From positions 1 to 64,000 of the forward strand of contig CAUZIZ010000007.1 of assembly GCA_963579905.1 (NCBI GenBank): a stretch of DNA of 64,000 nt, read 5' to 3'. Shown one piece after another: positions 18,855 through 27,778 of the stretch. This stretch comes from CAUZIZ01 sp963579905 (lineage in GTDB: Bacteria > Acidobacteriota > UBA6911 > RPQK01 > JAJDTT01). The position numbers and the translations under genes were made by a program. The notes beneath the pieces are model-generated. The model saw nothing but the letters and a program-made list of their open reading frames with translations. It was not told the origin of the DNA and did not search any database. Numbering within the stretch: the stretch's first letter is position 1; each line of letters begins with the position of its first letter.

Positions 18855-19826
18855 ATGACCAAACTTCATCGACGTGATTTCTTGAAGGCACTCCCTGCCA
18901 GTGCTGCCGCGCTAGGACCGGCGACACAAGTTCTCTCCAAGCACCACCAGCAGAAGTTGGCTATTGGTCTTGGCTTCAGCCTGTACAACACCCGAAGCCT
19001 CCGCACCCCAGAGGCCATGAGGATGTGCAAACAGGTGGGCTACGATGATGTGGAGCCGGCAATCTATCCTGGTTGGCAGGATGACCCCATGGTTCTTTCC
19101 AAATCCGCCCGCAGAGAGATCGCCCATCTCTTCGCCGAGTTGGGTTTAGGCCTGAGCGGACTGGACGAGGACCTCAGAGTCGACGTGGACGACGCAACAC
19201 ATCGGGAGAATCTGGAACGAATCAAACGGGCGGCACAGCTCTGGCGTGACATCTACCCCTTCTGGGCTCGCACCCCGAGCCGCCGCAATCGTCTTCCGGT
19301 GCTGGTTTTGACCCTGGGCGGGAAGATGGCGGAATGGGAACAGGCGAAACATCGGATGGCTGAGCGACTGCGAGGGTGGGCCGAGGTGGGCGAGTCCCAC
19401 CAGATCCTGCTAGCCATCAAACCCCACGTCGGCAACGCCCTGCACTCCCCTGAGGGAGCGCTCTGGCTGATGCAGCAGGCCGCAAACCCATGGGTCAAGA
19501 TCACCTACGACTACAGCCATTTCAGGGCTATGAACTACGACATGGTGGACTCTATTCGGCTTCTGGGATCACACGCCGTTTTTACACACGCCAAAGATGC
19601 CACCACCGAAAATGGAAAGACGCGTTTCCTGATGCCGGGTGACGGAGACACCAATTACGTCACCTATCTCAAGGAGCTTCAGGCTCAAGGATATCGGGGA
19701 TCTGTCGTCCTTGAAGTGAGTGGACAGATCCACAGGAAGCCGGGATACGACCCGGTAGCGGCCGCCAGGCACTGCTATAAGAGCCTTTCCGCTGCCTTCG
19801 AAAAGGCCGGGGTCGCCAGGGCCTGA
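18855..19826 (+). CDS. Tat-exported sugar phosphate isomerase/epimerase-like protein
   Basis: The 323-residue protein starts with a twin-arginine signal (LHRRDFLKALPASAAALG). It continues as a xylose-isomerase-like TIM barrel (AP endonuclease family 2 fold): MRMCKQVGYDDVEPA near the N-terminus, LLAIKPHVG, ITYDYSHFRAM, HAKDAT and SVVLEVSGQ, which carry the likely metal ligands. Exported members are common in Acidobacteriota and Planctomycetes, usually next to sugar-oxidation genes. The exact substrate is unknown. It has its own promoter-like sequence and a GAGG ribosome-binding site. Confidence 0.85.
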   Translation: MTKLHRRDFLKALPASAAALGPATQVLSKHHQQKLAIGLGFSLYNTRSLRTPEAMRMCKQVGYDDVEPAIYPGWQDDPMVLSKSARREIAHLFAELGLGLSGLDEDLRVDVDDATHRENLERIKRAAQLWRDIYPFWARTPSRRNRLPVLVLTLGGKMAEWEQAKHRMAERLRGWAEVGESHQILLAIKPHVGNALHSPEGALWLMQQAANPWVKITYDYSHFRAMNYDMVDSIRLLGSHAVFTHAKDATTENGKTRFLMPGDGDTNYVTYLKELQAQGYRGSVVLEVSGQIHRKPGYDPVAAARHCYKSLSAAFEKAGVARA

Positions 19827-19946
19827 CAAGATCGCCTGAATCCCAGCTCATAGACCGGCGCCGCTCACGAGCCACGATTCCCAAGTGGCCGCGCCCTTTG
19901 AAACTCGGGATTTAGGATTCGTTTGTATCTTGGAACTCTCTTGGCC

Positions 19947-20243
19947 CTACTGAACTCTCTCAGATACGGGTTTCATTTGATTGAGAGTGACTGAAGCTTC
20001 TGCTGCGTACTGCTGGAGCTGGGTGTTCAGCTTTTCATTGAGTACGACCACAGAGCGGATACTCTGGTAGTCCAGCGGCTCTTTCTCCCCTTTGTCATTG
20101 ATCACGAAGGCGGGGTTGTTCTGGACTATGAAAGCCAGCAGCTGGATCAGAAAGTTGCACTCTCCTGCCAGGAACTCCCATCGAAACTCCTTGCTGAGGA
20201 ACTCCTGGATCTTCCGATTCTGTTCTTCTTGAGTTTCATCCAT
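19947..20243 (-). CDS. Hypothetical protein, 98 residues
   Basis: I do not recognise a family. The protein is acidic and helical-looking, with a hydrophobic stretch (ECNFLIQLLAFIVQNNPAFV) in the middle and no signal peptide. It begins 30 bases downstream of the 200-residue unknown gene at 20274-20876 and is read in the same direction, so the two probably form an operon. No frameshift or stop is visible. Confidence 0.55.
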   Translation of the reverse strand: MDETQEEQNRKIQEFLSKEFRWEFLAGECNFLIQLLAFIVQNNPAFVINDKGEKEPLDYQSIRSVVVLNEKLNTQLQQYAAEASVTLNQMKPVSERVQ

Positions 20244-20273
20244 ACACTGCTCTCCGATTAAGTCGAGAACGCC

Positions 20274-20876
20274 TCACAGCTCTCGGTAGGATTCGGCATA
20301 GATTCGTTTGAGAGGGGCCAGACAATAATTCTCAATGAGATCGAATAGAAGGCCTCTCCGCTTCATCAAGCGTTCCCTGTGACTCGGATTGAGGGCAAAA
20401 CCAAGCCTGATAATATCGGCTTTGTCCTTGCGAATGTCCAAGGATACGGAGTGGGACATTCGGGGGTCGAAGTGAACTAGGTCTGCATACGAAAAGTGGT
20501 CGAACTCTGGATCGGTCCATGGCTTCTCGTGACGGCTGCCCCAGTAGTAGGCTTTCAGCTTCTCGACGAAGAGGTCATAGTCGAATCCTGCAGACTTGTT
20601 GTTGACGCTGGCCTCGATCATCAGCATCCCATCCGTGCTGTAGGCCCCTAGACCATAGGTAACATCGAGTTCCTTTCGCCGTGCGAACTTGACTCGATGG
20701 TTCCCCTTTCGATGGAAGCGTTTGACTTCGGGCTCAACACCGAGCTGAAGGCTGTCCTCCTGGGTTACATAGTTTTCCTTTGAACGTTCGTACCAGTCGT
20801 CGATGATTTCGTGAGCAATCTTGTCCAGGTGTTTGAGAGTGCCGTCGCGTGCGTCCATGGTCCCGCGTATTGTCAC
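20274..20876 (-). CDS. Hypothetical protein, about 200 residues
   Basis: No family was recognised. The product is soluble and charged, with an alternating pattern that suggests an alpha/beta fold (DVTYGLGAYSTDGMLMIEAS; SHSVSLDIRKDKADIIRLGF). The ATG at 20858 (MDARDGTLKHLDK) is a plausible alternative start. It is divergent from the VWA gene at 20917, with only about 40 bases between start codons, and lies upstream of the 98-residue unknown gene. Confidence 0.6.
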   Translation of the reverse strand: MTIRGTMDARDGTLKHLDKIAHEIIDDWYERSKENYVTQEDSLQLGVEPEVKRFHRKGNHRVKFARRKELDVTYGLGAYSTDGMLMIEASVNNKSAGFDYDLFVEKLKAYYWGSRHEKPWTDPEFDHFSYADLVHFDPRMSHSVSLDIRKDKADIIRLGFALNPSHRERLMKRRGLLFDLIENYCLAPLKRIYAESYREL

Positions 20877-20880
20877 AGAA

Positions 20881-20909
20881 TTGTTTCGTGAAAGTAAATA
20901 TTGTAAATT
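20881..20909 (+). promoter_or_regulatory. Possible promoter of the VWA gene, near-leaderless
   Basis: TTGTTT at 20881-20886 and TAAATT at 20904-20909 are spaced by 17 bases. The ATG at 20917 begins only seven bases after the -10, so a transcript from here would be leaderless. This is a weak call by eye. Confidence 0.3.
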
Positions 20910-20916
20910 GGGTTAG

Positions 20917-21810
20917 ATGCGCGAGCTTCGCATTCTCCTCTGCTGTGGCTTCTGGTTTCTGAGTTCTTTCCAACAAGCTCCAATCCGGGTCGAGGTAGAA
21001 GCGGTCAACGTTCTGGTCTCTGTAACGGATCGAAAGAACAGGTTTGTTACCAATCTGGGTCAGAACCGATTTCATATCTACGAGAACGGGGTACGCCAGC
21101 GCATCACCAACTTCAAGCACGAAACCGAACTTCCTCTGCGGATCGCGCTCCTGATTGATACCAGCTCCAGCGTCCGCCTGAAGCTAGACTTCGAGAAAAA
21201 GGCGGCCACCCACTTCCTGCGCATGGTTATGCGACCGCCAGACCGTGCCCTTTTGGTTGAATTCGATTCCGGCGTGTCCTTGAGGCACGACTTCACTGCC
21301 AGTACCGGAGCGATTTCAAAAGAGATACGGGCACTTCGAGCGGGCGGTGGAACCGCTCTTTTGGATGCTCTTTATACCGTCTCGCGGGAAAAGATGACGG
21401 ATCCCGGGTCTCGTCAGGCGATCGTGATCCTCTCTGACGGTGTCGATCAGAACAGTCAGCACACACTGGAAAACATCGTCGAAGCGGTCCACCGTTCAGG
21501 CGCAATGATCTATGCCATCGGGACCACCCGCTTCGGCGCTGAAGTTCAAGAGGTGGGTGAAAAGACGCTCGAGAAGCTGGCTGATGAGACTGGCGGCAGA
21601 GCCTTCTTTCCCTACTCCACCGAAACGCTAACACGTGCTTTCGAGGTGCTCAACGAGGAGCTGAGAAGCCAATACAGCTTGACTTACGTTCCCAGAAATA
21701 TGGCCAAGGATGGCACTTTCCGCAAGTTCGAGGTCAAGCTGATCAAGGGGAGAGGGCTCTCTATTCGTCACCGGAAGGGATACTACGCCGCTACCGCCGA
21801 GTCCGACTAA
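20917..21810 (+). CDS. VWFA-related acidobacterial-type protein
   Basis: The 297-residue protein has an N-terminal signal (ILLCCGFWFLSSFQQ). A short beta-sandwich-like part follows (VLVSVTDRKNRFVTNL, FHIYENGVRQRI), then a von Willebrand A domain with the metal-ion site ALLIDTSSSVRLK, the GGGTALLDAL loop and IVILSDGVDQNS. This layout is that of the 'VWFA-related' family abundant in Acidobacteriota. It is probably a periplasmic or surface protein that binds ligands through the MIDAS metal. A second member is at 59804-60772. Confidence 0.88.
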   Translation: MRELRILLCCGFWFLSSFQQAPIRVEVEAVNVLVSVTDRKNRFVTNLGQNRFHIYENGVRQRITNFKHETELPLRIALLIDTSSSVRLKLDFEKKAATHFLRMVMRPPDRALLVEFDSGVSLRHDFTASTGAISKEIRALRAGGGTALLDALYTVSREKMTDPGSRQAIVILSDGVDQNSQHTLENIVEAVHRSGAMIYAIGTTRFGAEVQEVGEKTLEKLADETGGRAFFPYSTETLTRAFEVLNEELRSQYSLTYVPRNMAKDGTFRKFEVKLIKGRGLSIRHRKGYYAATAESD

Positions 21811-21948
21811 GAGTCTGCGCGGCAGGAATGATCATAGCGAGAAAGCAGGGGAATCGAGGCCAGATGTTCTCGATTTCGAGATGCATAGTTGTTCTATTCG
21901 TCGAAAAATCGGGGAAATATAGGCTGATTCTACCGTTTTCTCCGCAGA

Positions 21949-22704
21949 TCAGTTCCTACCGCGATCCACAATGTCTAACAGCGCGGGGAGACTGCGGATG
22001 ATCCAGCGTGGCGGTCGAAGCGGAGCTTCCTGATTCCTTCGTTCTGAAAGCCAGGCCACCTGAAACCCTGCCTCCACCGCACCGACCACGTCGGCGTCGG
22101 GATCATCTCCCACAAACAAGCACCGTTTCGGATCGAATCCTGTCTCTCGAATCAGAATCTCGAAGAACTTCTTGGCCGGCTTTCGCCATCCCATCTCATC
22201 CGAGATAAAAACCGATTGGAAGTACGGCTCCATCTCGAATTTTAGCAATGCCCGGCGCAGCGTAGGTGCATCGTCGAAGTTGGAGGCCAGAATCAGCTTC
22301 TGGGTCTTCAGCTCTTCCAATACTGCCCGTCGCTCTTCCGGGAGGAACATGGCACTGAAGACCTGCTCCATGTGAACCTGTGACATCAATCCTGAAGCCT
22401 CCCGATCGAGCCCAAGGCTCCGGCCCAGGACTTCGAATCGCTGCAGGCAGGAGTACTCGCGATGATCTCGGCTTCTCAGCTCCCCCATTAGACGCTGCGA
22501 CTCAAGATATTCCTGATGGAAGCGAACGAAATCACACTCGGTCGGATACTCTTCCCGCAGCCGACGGAAGACTTCCGGACTGGTGCTGTAGCTCTGTTTC
22601 CCCTCGAATTCCAGCCGGGGAAGACAGCTGCGGTCGAAGAGAATAAGAGTGTTGAAGAGATCGAAGAAGATCGCTTGGCGGGAAAACCCTCCAATTGGGG
22701 TCAC
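21949..22704 (-). CDS. HAD superfamily hydrolase
   Basis: The 251-residue protein has HAD motif I FFDLFNTLIL, motif II ILASNFDDA, the KPAKKFFEI lysine and motif III/IV CLFVGDDPDADVVGA. A cap region lies between motifs I and II. The substrate is unknown, probably a small phosphoester. It overlaps the thioesterase gene by four bases (22701-22704) and is the last gene of the run lipA, AhpD-like, thioesterase, HAD. Confidence 0.88.
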   Translation of the reverse strand: MTPIGGFSRQAIFFDLFNTLILFDRSCLPRLEFEGKQSYSTSPEVFRRLREEYPTECDFVRFHQEYLESQRLMGELRSRDHREYSCLQRFEVLGRSLGLDREASGLMSQVHMEQVFSAMFLPEERRAVLEELKTQKLILASNFDDAPTLRRALLKFEMEPYFQSVFISDEMGWRKPAKKFFEILIRETGFDPKRCLFVGDDPDADVVGAVEAGFQVAWLSERRNQEAPLRPPRWIIRSLPALLDIVDRGRN

Positions 22705-23111
22705 AAGAGGAGCTCTCTCAATCGCTGCGGCACCAACTTCTTCGAATCGGTTCGGTAGTCCCAGGCGACCTGGATCGTTTGTGCGGTCGCGATCAGACGT
22801 CCGGAATTCTCGTCCGTGATCTCGTAATCGAAGTCGAAGCTGGATGTTCCCACCCGGGATACCCAGATTCGGGCGAGGAGTCGGTCATTCCAAGTGGCCG
22901 GAGAGCGGAATTCGCAAGTAGCCTTTGCCGCGATCATCTCCAGATCTTGGATCTGGGTGGCTCCCATGAAATGCCGATAAAAGGCTACCCGAGCCATTTC
23001 CAGGTAGGTGAAGTAGACGGCATTGTTCACATGCCCCATGCTGTCCATGTCCCGAAATCGAACTTCGATCGGGACTCCGAGTATCTTGGGGCTGGATGTT
23101 TCGGGATTCAT
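22701..23111 (-). CDS. Acyl-CoA thioesterase (4HBT hot-dog family)
   Basis: The 136-residue single hot-dog-domain protein has the 4HBT active-site region VRFRDMDSMGHVNNAVYFTYLE and the central helix that follows. Such enzymes hydrolyse acyl-CoA or act in aromatic degradation; the acyl chain is unknown. It is translationally coupled to the HAD gene by a four-base overlap and follows the AhpD-like gene by 55 bases. Confidence 0.88.
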   Translation of the reverse strand: MNPETSSPKILGVPIEVRFRDMDSMGHVNNAVYFTYLEMARVAFYRHFMGATQIQDLEMIAAKATCEFRSPATWNDRLLARIWVSRVGTSSFDFDYEITDENSGRLIATAQTIQVAWDYRTDSKKLVPQRLRELLL

Positions 23112-23166
23112 CTCCCTTTCCTCGGCAGGTCGGTCGAACTCAAAGCGTCTCTTCTGGTTGTCCAGG

Positions 23167-23724
23167 CTAGCCGACCGCAGCCGAAGTCTCCTTCAACTGT
23201 GGCTCGAGCTCGACTTGCAGCGCCAATACCAGGCGGTTGACCAAGTTGAAGAAACCAATCAGGGTGATCAGCTCAACTACCTGGTCCGAAGTGTAGTGGT
23301 TGTTCAACTGGGTCCAGAACTCGTCTGAAATGTCGTCAGGTCGGGAGGTGATCAGTTCAGCCAACTCCAAGGTTTCCTTCTCGTAGTAGACAAACAGCTC
23401 ACTCTCGGCGTATGTCTCCATGGCATCGATATGCTCTTGACTCCAACCCGAGTCCAGGGCTTTTGGGGTGTAGTGGGCAATCGTGTAGGGACATTTGTCC
23501 AACTTGCAGGTCTTTAAGATGACCAACTGCCGAATCTTTTCGCTCAAACTCGTTTCGCCGGTGACCGTCTTATAAAGATCCGCCACCGCCCCAACGAAGT
23601 TCTCGCTGTGGGCCCATGTGCCGATGAAGTTGGGCACGAAGCCAGCGGTACCTTCGACCTCCGCATAGATGGTCTTGACCTTCTCACTGGCGGCAACTAA
23701 TGGAACGGGAAGATACCTGGGCAT
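23167..23724 (-). CDS. AhpD/carboxymuconolactone decarboxylase-like protein
   Basis: The 185-residue protein has the all-helical CMD/AhpD fold: GFVPNFIGTWAHSE, then LSEKIRQLVILKT. The active site usually reads CxxC followed by a histidine three residues on. Here it is CKLDKCPYTIAHYTP: the first Cys of CPYC and the His are kept but the second Cys is Thr, with an additional Cys five residues earlier. Peroxidase activity is therefore uncertain. It lies between lipA and the thioesterase gene in the same orientation. Confidence 0.75.
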   Translation of the reverse strand: MPRYLPVPLVAASEKVKTIYAEVEGTAGFVPNFIGTWAHSENFVGAVADLYKTVTGETSLSEKIRQLVILKTCKLDKCPYTIAHYTPKALDSGWSQEHIDAMETYAESELFVYYEKETLELAELITSRPDDISDEFWTQLNNHYTSDQVVELITLIGFFNLVNRLVLALQVELEPQLKETSAAVG

Positions 23725-23813
23725 ATTTCTTTCTTCCTCCTTACGACAACGGGGCTTTCACGATTTGCTACCCCAAGGGCTCTGTGAACTTTTCATCGGC
23801 GACCAAGGGACTC

Positions 23814-23865
23814 TAGCGCAAAGCTGAGCGCCAACTCTGCGAAGTTATTCATGCACCAGCCCTAA
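23814..23865 (-). repeat. Relic of the 188-bp MITE-like element
   Basis: GCGCAAAGCTGAGCGCCAAC and the terminal ATGCACCAGCCCTAA stretch match one end of the elements at 27523-27710 and 49941-50128. It overlaps the last codons and the stop codon of lipA. Confidence 0.5.
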
Positions 23866-24739
23866 ACGAAGCAAACTGTCGATCGGCCAGGTAGCTCGAG
23901 CGTACCAGGGGACCACTTTCAACGTGCTCGAACCCCATATCCTGTCCCACCTGCTTCCAGTGCTGAAATTCCTCTGGATGATAGAATCGGTCGACCGGCA
24001 GGTGCCAGGAAGAGGGCCGAAGATACTGCCCCAGGGTCAGGATACCGACTCGGCGGTTCACTAGGTCCGCCATGACACTCCGGATCTCGTCTTCCTTCTC
24101 TCCCAGGCCCAGCATCATTCCGGTCTTGGTCACGACATCGGCAGAGATCTCACGCGCCTGTGACAACACATTCAATGACAGCGCGTAATCGCCGCCGCCA
24201 CGGGCCGAAGGGTAAAGTCGGGGAACCGTCTCGATATTGTGGTTGAGAATGTGGGGACGCGAGTCGAGCACGACCCGAAGCGCGTGCTCAGATCCCTTGA
24301 AGTCGGGAATCAGCACCTCGACAACACAGTCCGGGTGGAGCCGTCTAATCTCCGAAACAGTCTCAGCAAAGGCCGCGGAACCCCCATCTTCGAGGTCGTC
24401 TCGATCGACAGAGGTAATGACGGCGTGCTGAAGTCCCATGACGCGCACTGCCTCGGCCACCCGCCGAGGCTCCTGGCGATCCAGTTCCCGGGGTGCCCCC
24501 TTGGAAACAGCACAGTAGCGACACCCGCGAGTGCAGATCTTCCCCAGGATCATGAAGGTTGCGACCCCGTGATCCCAGCACTCTCCCATGTTGGGACAGT
24601 GAGCCTCCTCACACACGGTGTGCAGTTTGAGGTCAGCCAACAACCGCTTGAGGTCGTGCACTCCCTCGCCAAATGGCGCCCGCACCTTGAGCCAGGGAGG
24701 GTGTCGTGGGGAAGCTGATTTCTGGCTAGTTTTCTCCAT
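23849..24739 (-). CDS. lipA: Lipoyl synthase
   Basis: This 296-residue radical-SAM enzyme inserts two sulfurs into octanoyl-protein. The auxiliary-cluster cysteines appear as CEEAHCPNMGEC and the radical-SAM CxxxCxxC as CTRGCRYCAV. HHxxT-like strands follow (LKHLxxVDRDD, as AVITSVDRDDLEDGG), with DVVTKTGMMLGLGE and the terminal arginine-serine motif GPLVRSSYLADRQF. Length is normal. Its last four codons and stop fall inside a fragment of a repeated element. LipB and lipoylated subunits are not in the window. Confidence 0.95.
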   Translation of the reverse strand: MEKTSQKSASPRHPPWLKVRAPFGEGVHDLKRLLADLKLHTVCEEAHCPNMGECWDHGVATFMILGKICTRGCRYCAVSKGAPRELDRQEPRRVAEAVRVMGLQHAVITSVDRDDLEDGGSAAFAETVSEIRRLHPDCVVEVLIPDFKGSEHALRVVLDSRPHILNHNIETVPRLYPSARGGGDYALSLNVLSQAREISADVVTKTGMMLGLGEKEDEIRSVMADLVNRRVGILTLGQYLRPSSWHLPVDRFYHPEEFQHWKQVGQDMGFEHVESGPLVRSSYLADRQFASFRAGA

Positions 24740-24957
24740 AATAGCGATTACATTAACAGATTTGTTTTGCCCCTGCAGAAGGCGGTTGATAGCCCCAACT
24801 CTTTCCCTTTCTCTTGCCCTTGCCTTTGCCTTTGCCTTTTCCTTTTCGAAATCATGTCAATACTGATCGGGAGATCAAGAGCCTTGAAGCAACCAAAGGG
24901 TGAGGGCAGAGCAAGGGCAGAGGCAAGGACAAGAGTTGGAGAAAGTAAGGATAAGAC
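24740..24957. other. Intergenic region with CTTTGC-type low-complexity tract
   Basis: Between lipA and the glycosyltransferase, 24795-24848 is a pyrimidine-rich tract of repeated TTGCCTTTGCC units. A purine-rich stretch (GGCAGAGCAAGGGCAGAGG) follows at 24900-24935; together they could pair as a loose stem. No gene was seen. Confidence 0.5.
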
Positions 24958-26175
24958 TCAGCCGGGAAGCTTGATTTCGAAAATGGTCATGAGCTGTGCC
25001 AGCACTTTGTGAATCTCGAATGCCTTTCCAGCGGTCCGGTTTTCGGTCGCGATCCTTTCGCGGCGAGGTCCATCTTGAAACAGAGCGGCGATCGCTTCGG
25101 GCCAGGATTCAACGTCGGGCAGCGATTCACACCAGCGAAGGTTCTCATTCCCCACCGCCTCGGCGATACCACCTGAGCGAGGGCCGGCACCGAAGAGAAC
25201 CGGAGTTCCCAGCGCAGCAAAGGTAACCGTCGAACTGCTGATGGCTTCAGTGAAGTTCGTTCCCTCTTCCAAACCAGAACCCATCACCATCAGATCGGTC
25301 CTTGTGGCCAGTGCCAGCACCCTGGGGAAGGTAAGCGCGCCCACCCAGGCGCGACCGTTCGCGGCGTGGGCCGCAAGGACCTGCTCTACCTTCGATCGCT
25401 CGGGACCGGAGCCGGCCATGACGGCGAGGAAGGATGAGTCCAGGTTCAGAAGCTTATCAATCACGTTCGCGACCTTGAGGGCACCCTTCTCGGCTGCCAT
25501 CCTACCCGCAAAGATAACCAGTTTCTGGCCCGCGTTATTTGAGCGTGGGAAAAGCCCCTTGATCAGTTCCTCGGCGTCGGCATCGAAGGTCTCCGACGCG
25601 AAGGGATGGAAGGTCACCGGCGCCACCACACCCGTTACGGGAATATCGAGCTCGACCGCCAGATCGAGAAGCCAATGGGACACGGTGTAGATCCCGTTAC
25701 ATGCGTCCAAAGCTCGGCGGTAGCGCTGACCTGCAGCCGTGCTTCCCCACAACTGCGTCAGGACCAGGGTGTCAGTACCGCGCAGCAAGCTGACCACTGG
25801 CGTTCTGCTAGGCAGACAGACGTTCACAACGTCAGCAAGGTAGCTGAGTGGTGAAATGGCAAGTACCCCACAAACGCCCTCCGGGTTCTCCTGAAGCACG
25901 GCGTCTACCGCGTCGGCGACAGAGCAGGAGCTGAGGCTATGGGGGACCTTTTCCATGGCCTCGTACTCAACCTCTATCCGTCGATACAGGGGAGTGGACA
26001 CAGGAGGCGTGATGTCGACGCTGTGGCGGGGACCCTCATCGGTAGTGTGGGTGATGTGTACCACCGGCACCTGGGCTCTGCCACCCAGAAACTCGGATAG
26101 CTGCCAGGCGAAGATACTGTGTCCTGAAAGATAAGAGGCGGGATTCCGGGAGATGATGATCAGGGGTCTGCTCAT
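24958..26175 (-). CDS. Glycosyltransferase (GT4-like)
   Basis: The 405-residue protein has a GT-B fold. The nucleotide-binding C-terminal half shows KLVIFAGRMAAEKGALK, FLAVMAGSGPERSK and the acidic GSGLEEGTNFTEAISS region, where GT4 enzymes hold the E(x7)E pair. No membrane segment is visible. It overlaps the upstream glycosyltransferase gene by four bases (26172-26175), so the two are cotranslated and probably act in one glycan or glycolipid pathway. The donor and acceptor cannot be told. Confidence 0.8.
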   Translation of the reverse strand: MSRPLIIISRNPASYLSGHSIFAWQLSEFLGGRAQVPVVHITHTTDEGPRHSVDITPPVSTPLYRRIEVEYEAMEKVPHSLSSCSVADAVDAVLQENPEGVCGVLAISPLSYLADVVNVCLPSRTPVVSLLRGTDTLVLTQLWGSTAAGQRYRRALDACNGIYTVSHWLLDLAVELDIPVTGVVAPVTFHPFASETFDADAEELIKGLFPRSNNAGQKLVIFAGRMAAEKGALKVANVIDKLLNLDSSFLAVMAGSGPERSKVEQVLAAHAANGRAWVGALTFPRVLALATRTDLMVMGSGLEEGTNFTEAISSSTVTFAALGTPVLFGAGPRSGGIAEAVGNENLRWCESLPDVESWPEAIAALFQDGPRRERIATENRTAGKAFEIHKVLAQLMTIFEIKLPG

Positions 26176-27398
26176 GGAGACGCCTCATCGATCAGCTCCC
26201 GGTATAATTCCACATGGTCACGGGCATATCGGCCCAACGTCAGACGCTCCGCCACCGCCCGGCCTGCGGCTGTCAGCCTGCCTCGAAATTCATCCGAGAG
26301 CAGTAGCGATTCGAGGCCTCCAACCAATTCCTCTATCGAGTCTGGGGAGAAAGTAATTCCGTTGACCCCACCCTGTAAGTATTCGACCAGGCCTCCGTCG
26401 TTTGCCACCGCCGCACAACAACCAAGCAGCATGCCCTCGAGATGGCAACGCCCCGCTCCTTCGTTGCGAGCCGGATAAATAACGACGTGGGAAGCAGCAT
26501 AGAGTGAGCGCAGAGCCGCCGGAGCGAGGTTGCCGAGGAAGGATATCCGCTCCGCCACACCCAACCGCTCCGCCATCGCTTCGAGACTCTTCCGGTAACC
26601 GTGACGCTCTGGGAGCGTGGGACCCGGTAAGGCGAGATGCGGGACCAGACCGGAGTCCTGGATGGCCTGCCGCTGGATCAGCCAGTAAATCCCCTGGATT
26701 AGAAACGCGTGGTTCTTTCTGGGGATGAATCGGGCAGGATAGACTAGGAGTCTGTGTCCTGTGTCAGGTGCCAACTCCCGGCGCCACCTCTGGACTTGGT
26801 CGACATCGACCTCGGCGGGATTCCAGAAATCCCGATCCACAAAGAAACCCTGATAGTCTACCGGTCCCCCAGGAAGGGCCGCTGCGGAAAAACCACTGAT
26901 CGCACAGGTTCGGTCCACCAGCTGGGTGGCCTCGCGGAGGATCTCCACCATCTCGGATTTGGCGGGCATCCCATCATGATGGGTGAGAACGCTGGGAAGC
27001 CCGTGCCGACGCGCCACGCGCAGCGCCACCACCTGTACCCAATGCCGGACGATATGGACGTGTAGAAGGTCCGGCTGCTCTCGCTCCAGCAGTTTCTCCA
27101 GATGCCGCTCGAAGGAAGCCAGAGCTTCCTCAGAATCCATCTCCGTCCGTCCCTTGCTGCGCATGGGAACCACACAGGGAAAAAGACGAATTCCGGTATC
27201 GGACTGGATCCATTCCTGCCCCCTCCGCTCGACCTGCCCAGACGCTTCCAACTCTCCCATATGCGATGTTCCAACCAGGAACGTCTGGATTACCTCTACG
27301 CTGCTGATCTTCACCAGGGCAGCATTCAAGGCCTGAAGATGAGCCATCATGCCGCCCGTGTTGACCAGATAGTCGTGGGAAAAGCGAAGGATCTTCAC
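26172..27398 (-). CDS. Glycosyltransferase family 4 protein
   Basis: The product is about 408 residues from a GTG at 27398 (VKILRFSHDYLVNTGGM), where family similarity begins; an upstream in-frame ATG at 27470 would add a Cys-rich leader with no similarity. The GT4 features are GGMMAHLQALNAAL, HVHIVRHWVQVVAL, HHDGMPAKSEM, LVYPARFIPRKNHAF and the E(x7)E region YPARNEGAGRCHLEGMLLG. It is paired by overlap with the second glycosyltransferase. Confidence 0.82.
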   Translation of the reverse strand: MKILRFSHDYLVNTGGMMAHLQALNAALVKISSVEVIQTFLVGTSHMGELEASGQVERRGQEWIQSDTGIRLFPCVVPMRSKGRTEMDSEEALASFERHLEKLLEREQPDLLHVHIVRHWVQVVALRVARRHGLPSVLTHHDGMPAKSEMVEILREATQLVDRTCAISGFSAAALPGGPVDYQGFFVDRDFWNPAEVDVDQVQRWRRELAPDTGHRLLVYPARFIPRKNHAFLIQGIYWLIQRQAIQDSGLVPHLALPGPTLPERHGYRKSLEAMAERLGVAERISFLGNLAPAALRSLYAASHVVIYPARNEGAGRCHLEGMLLGCCAAVANDGGLVEYLQGGVNGITFSPDSIEELVGGLESLLLSDEFRGRLTAAGRAVAERLTLGRYARDHVELYRELIDEASP

Positions 27399-27522
27399 GA
27401 GGGGACCGTCACGGCAAAGCAGACAGAGGCTGGACCCTGACAGTGCATGGCTGCAATGTAATCGGCCCACTTCCGGAAATCAAGGCTGAGCGTAGTCTCG
27501 GATGAACCCATCGTCTAGGTTC

Positions 27523-27710
27523 TTAGGGTCTGCGCAAAAATAACTTGGCATTTTGGCATCTCATCTTCACACCATCTTCGGCCGCTCCTCAATCGCGAAA
27601 TCCTCAACGTAGACCCCGCTACGCCTGCGGTTTCGCTCAATCGTTCGCGGCCACATCTGGTGCAAATCTGAGCGCCAATTCTACCAAGCTATTCTTGAGC
27701 AGACCCTTAA
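27523..27710. mobile_element. MITE-like element, copy 1 (188 bp)
   Basis: The ends are imperfect inverted repeats: TTAGGGTCTGCGCAAAAATA at the left, and the right end read backwards is TTAAGGGTCTGCTCAAGAAT. The interior is non-coding. The second full copy (49941-50128) has the same length and is in the opposite orientation. No transposase is present, so it would be mobilised in trans by an unidentified enzyme. Confidence 0.8.
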
Positions 27711-27778
27711 CAAACTTGCAAACTCTATCGCGAGGGGTCTACGATGGCCGGCAAAGGTAACTCGTCAAGGACGGTGAC

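Noticed and set aside
24795..24848. CTTTGCC tract as a tandem repeat locus
   Set aside because: The units are irregular and few, better described as a pyrimidine-rich low-complexity tract.
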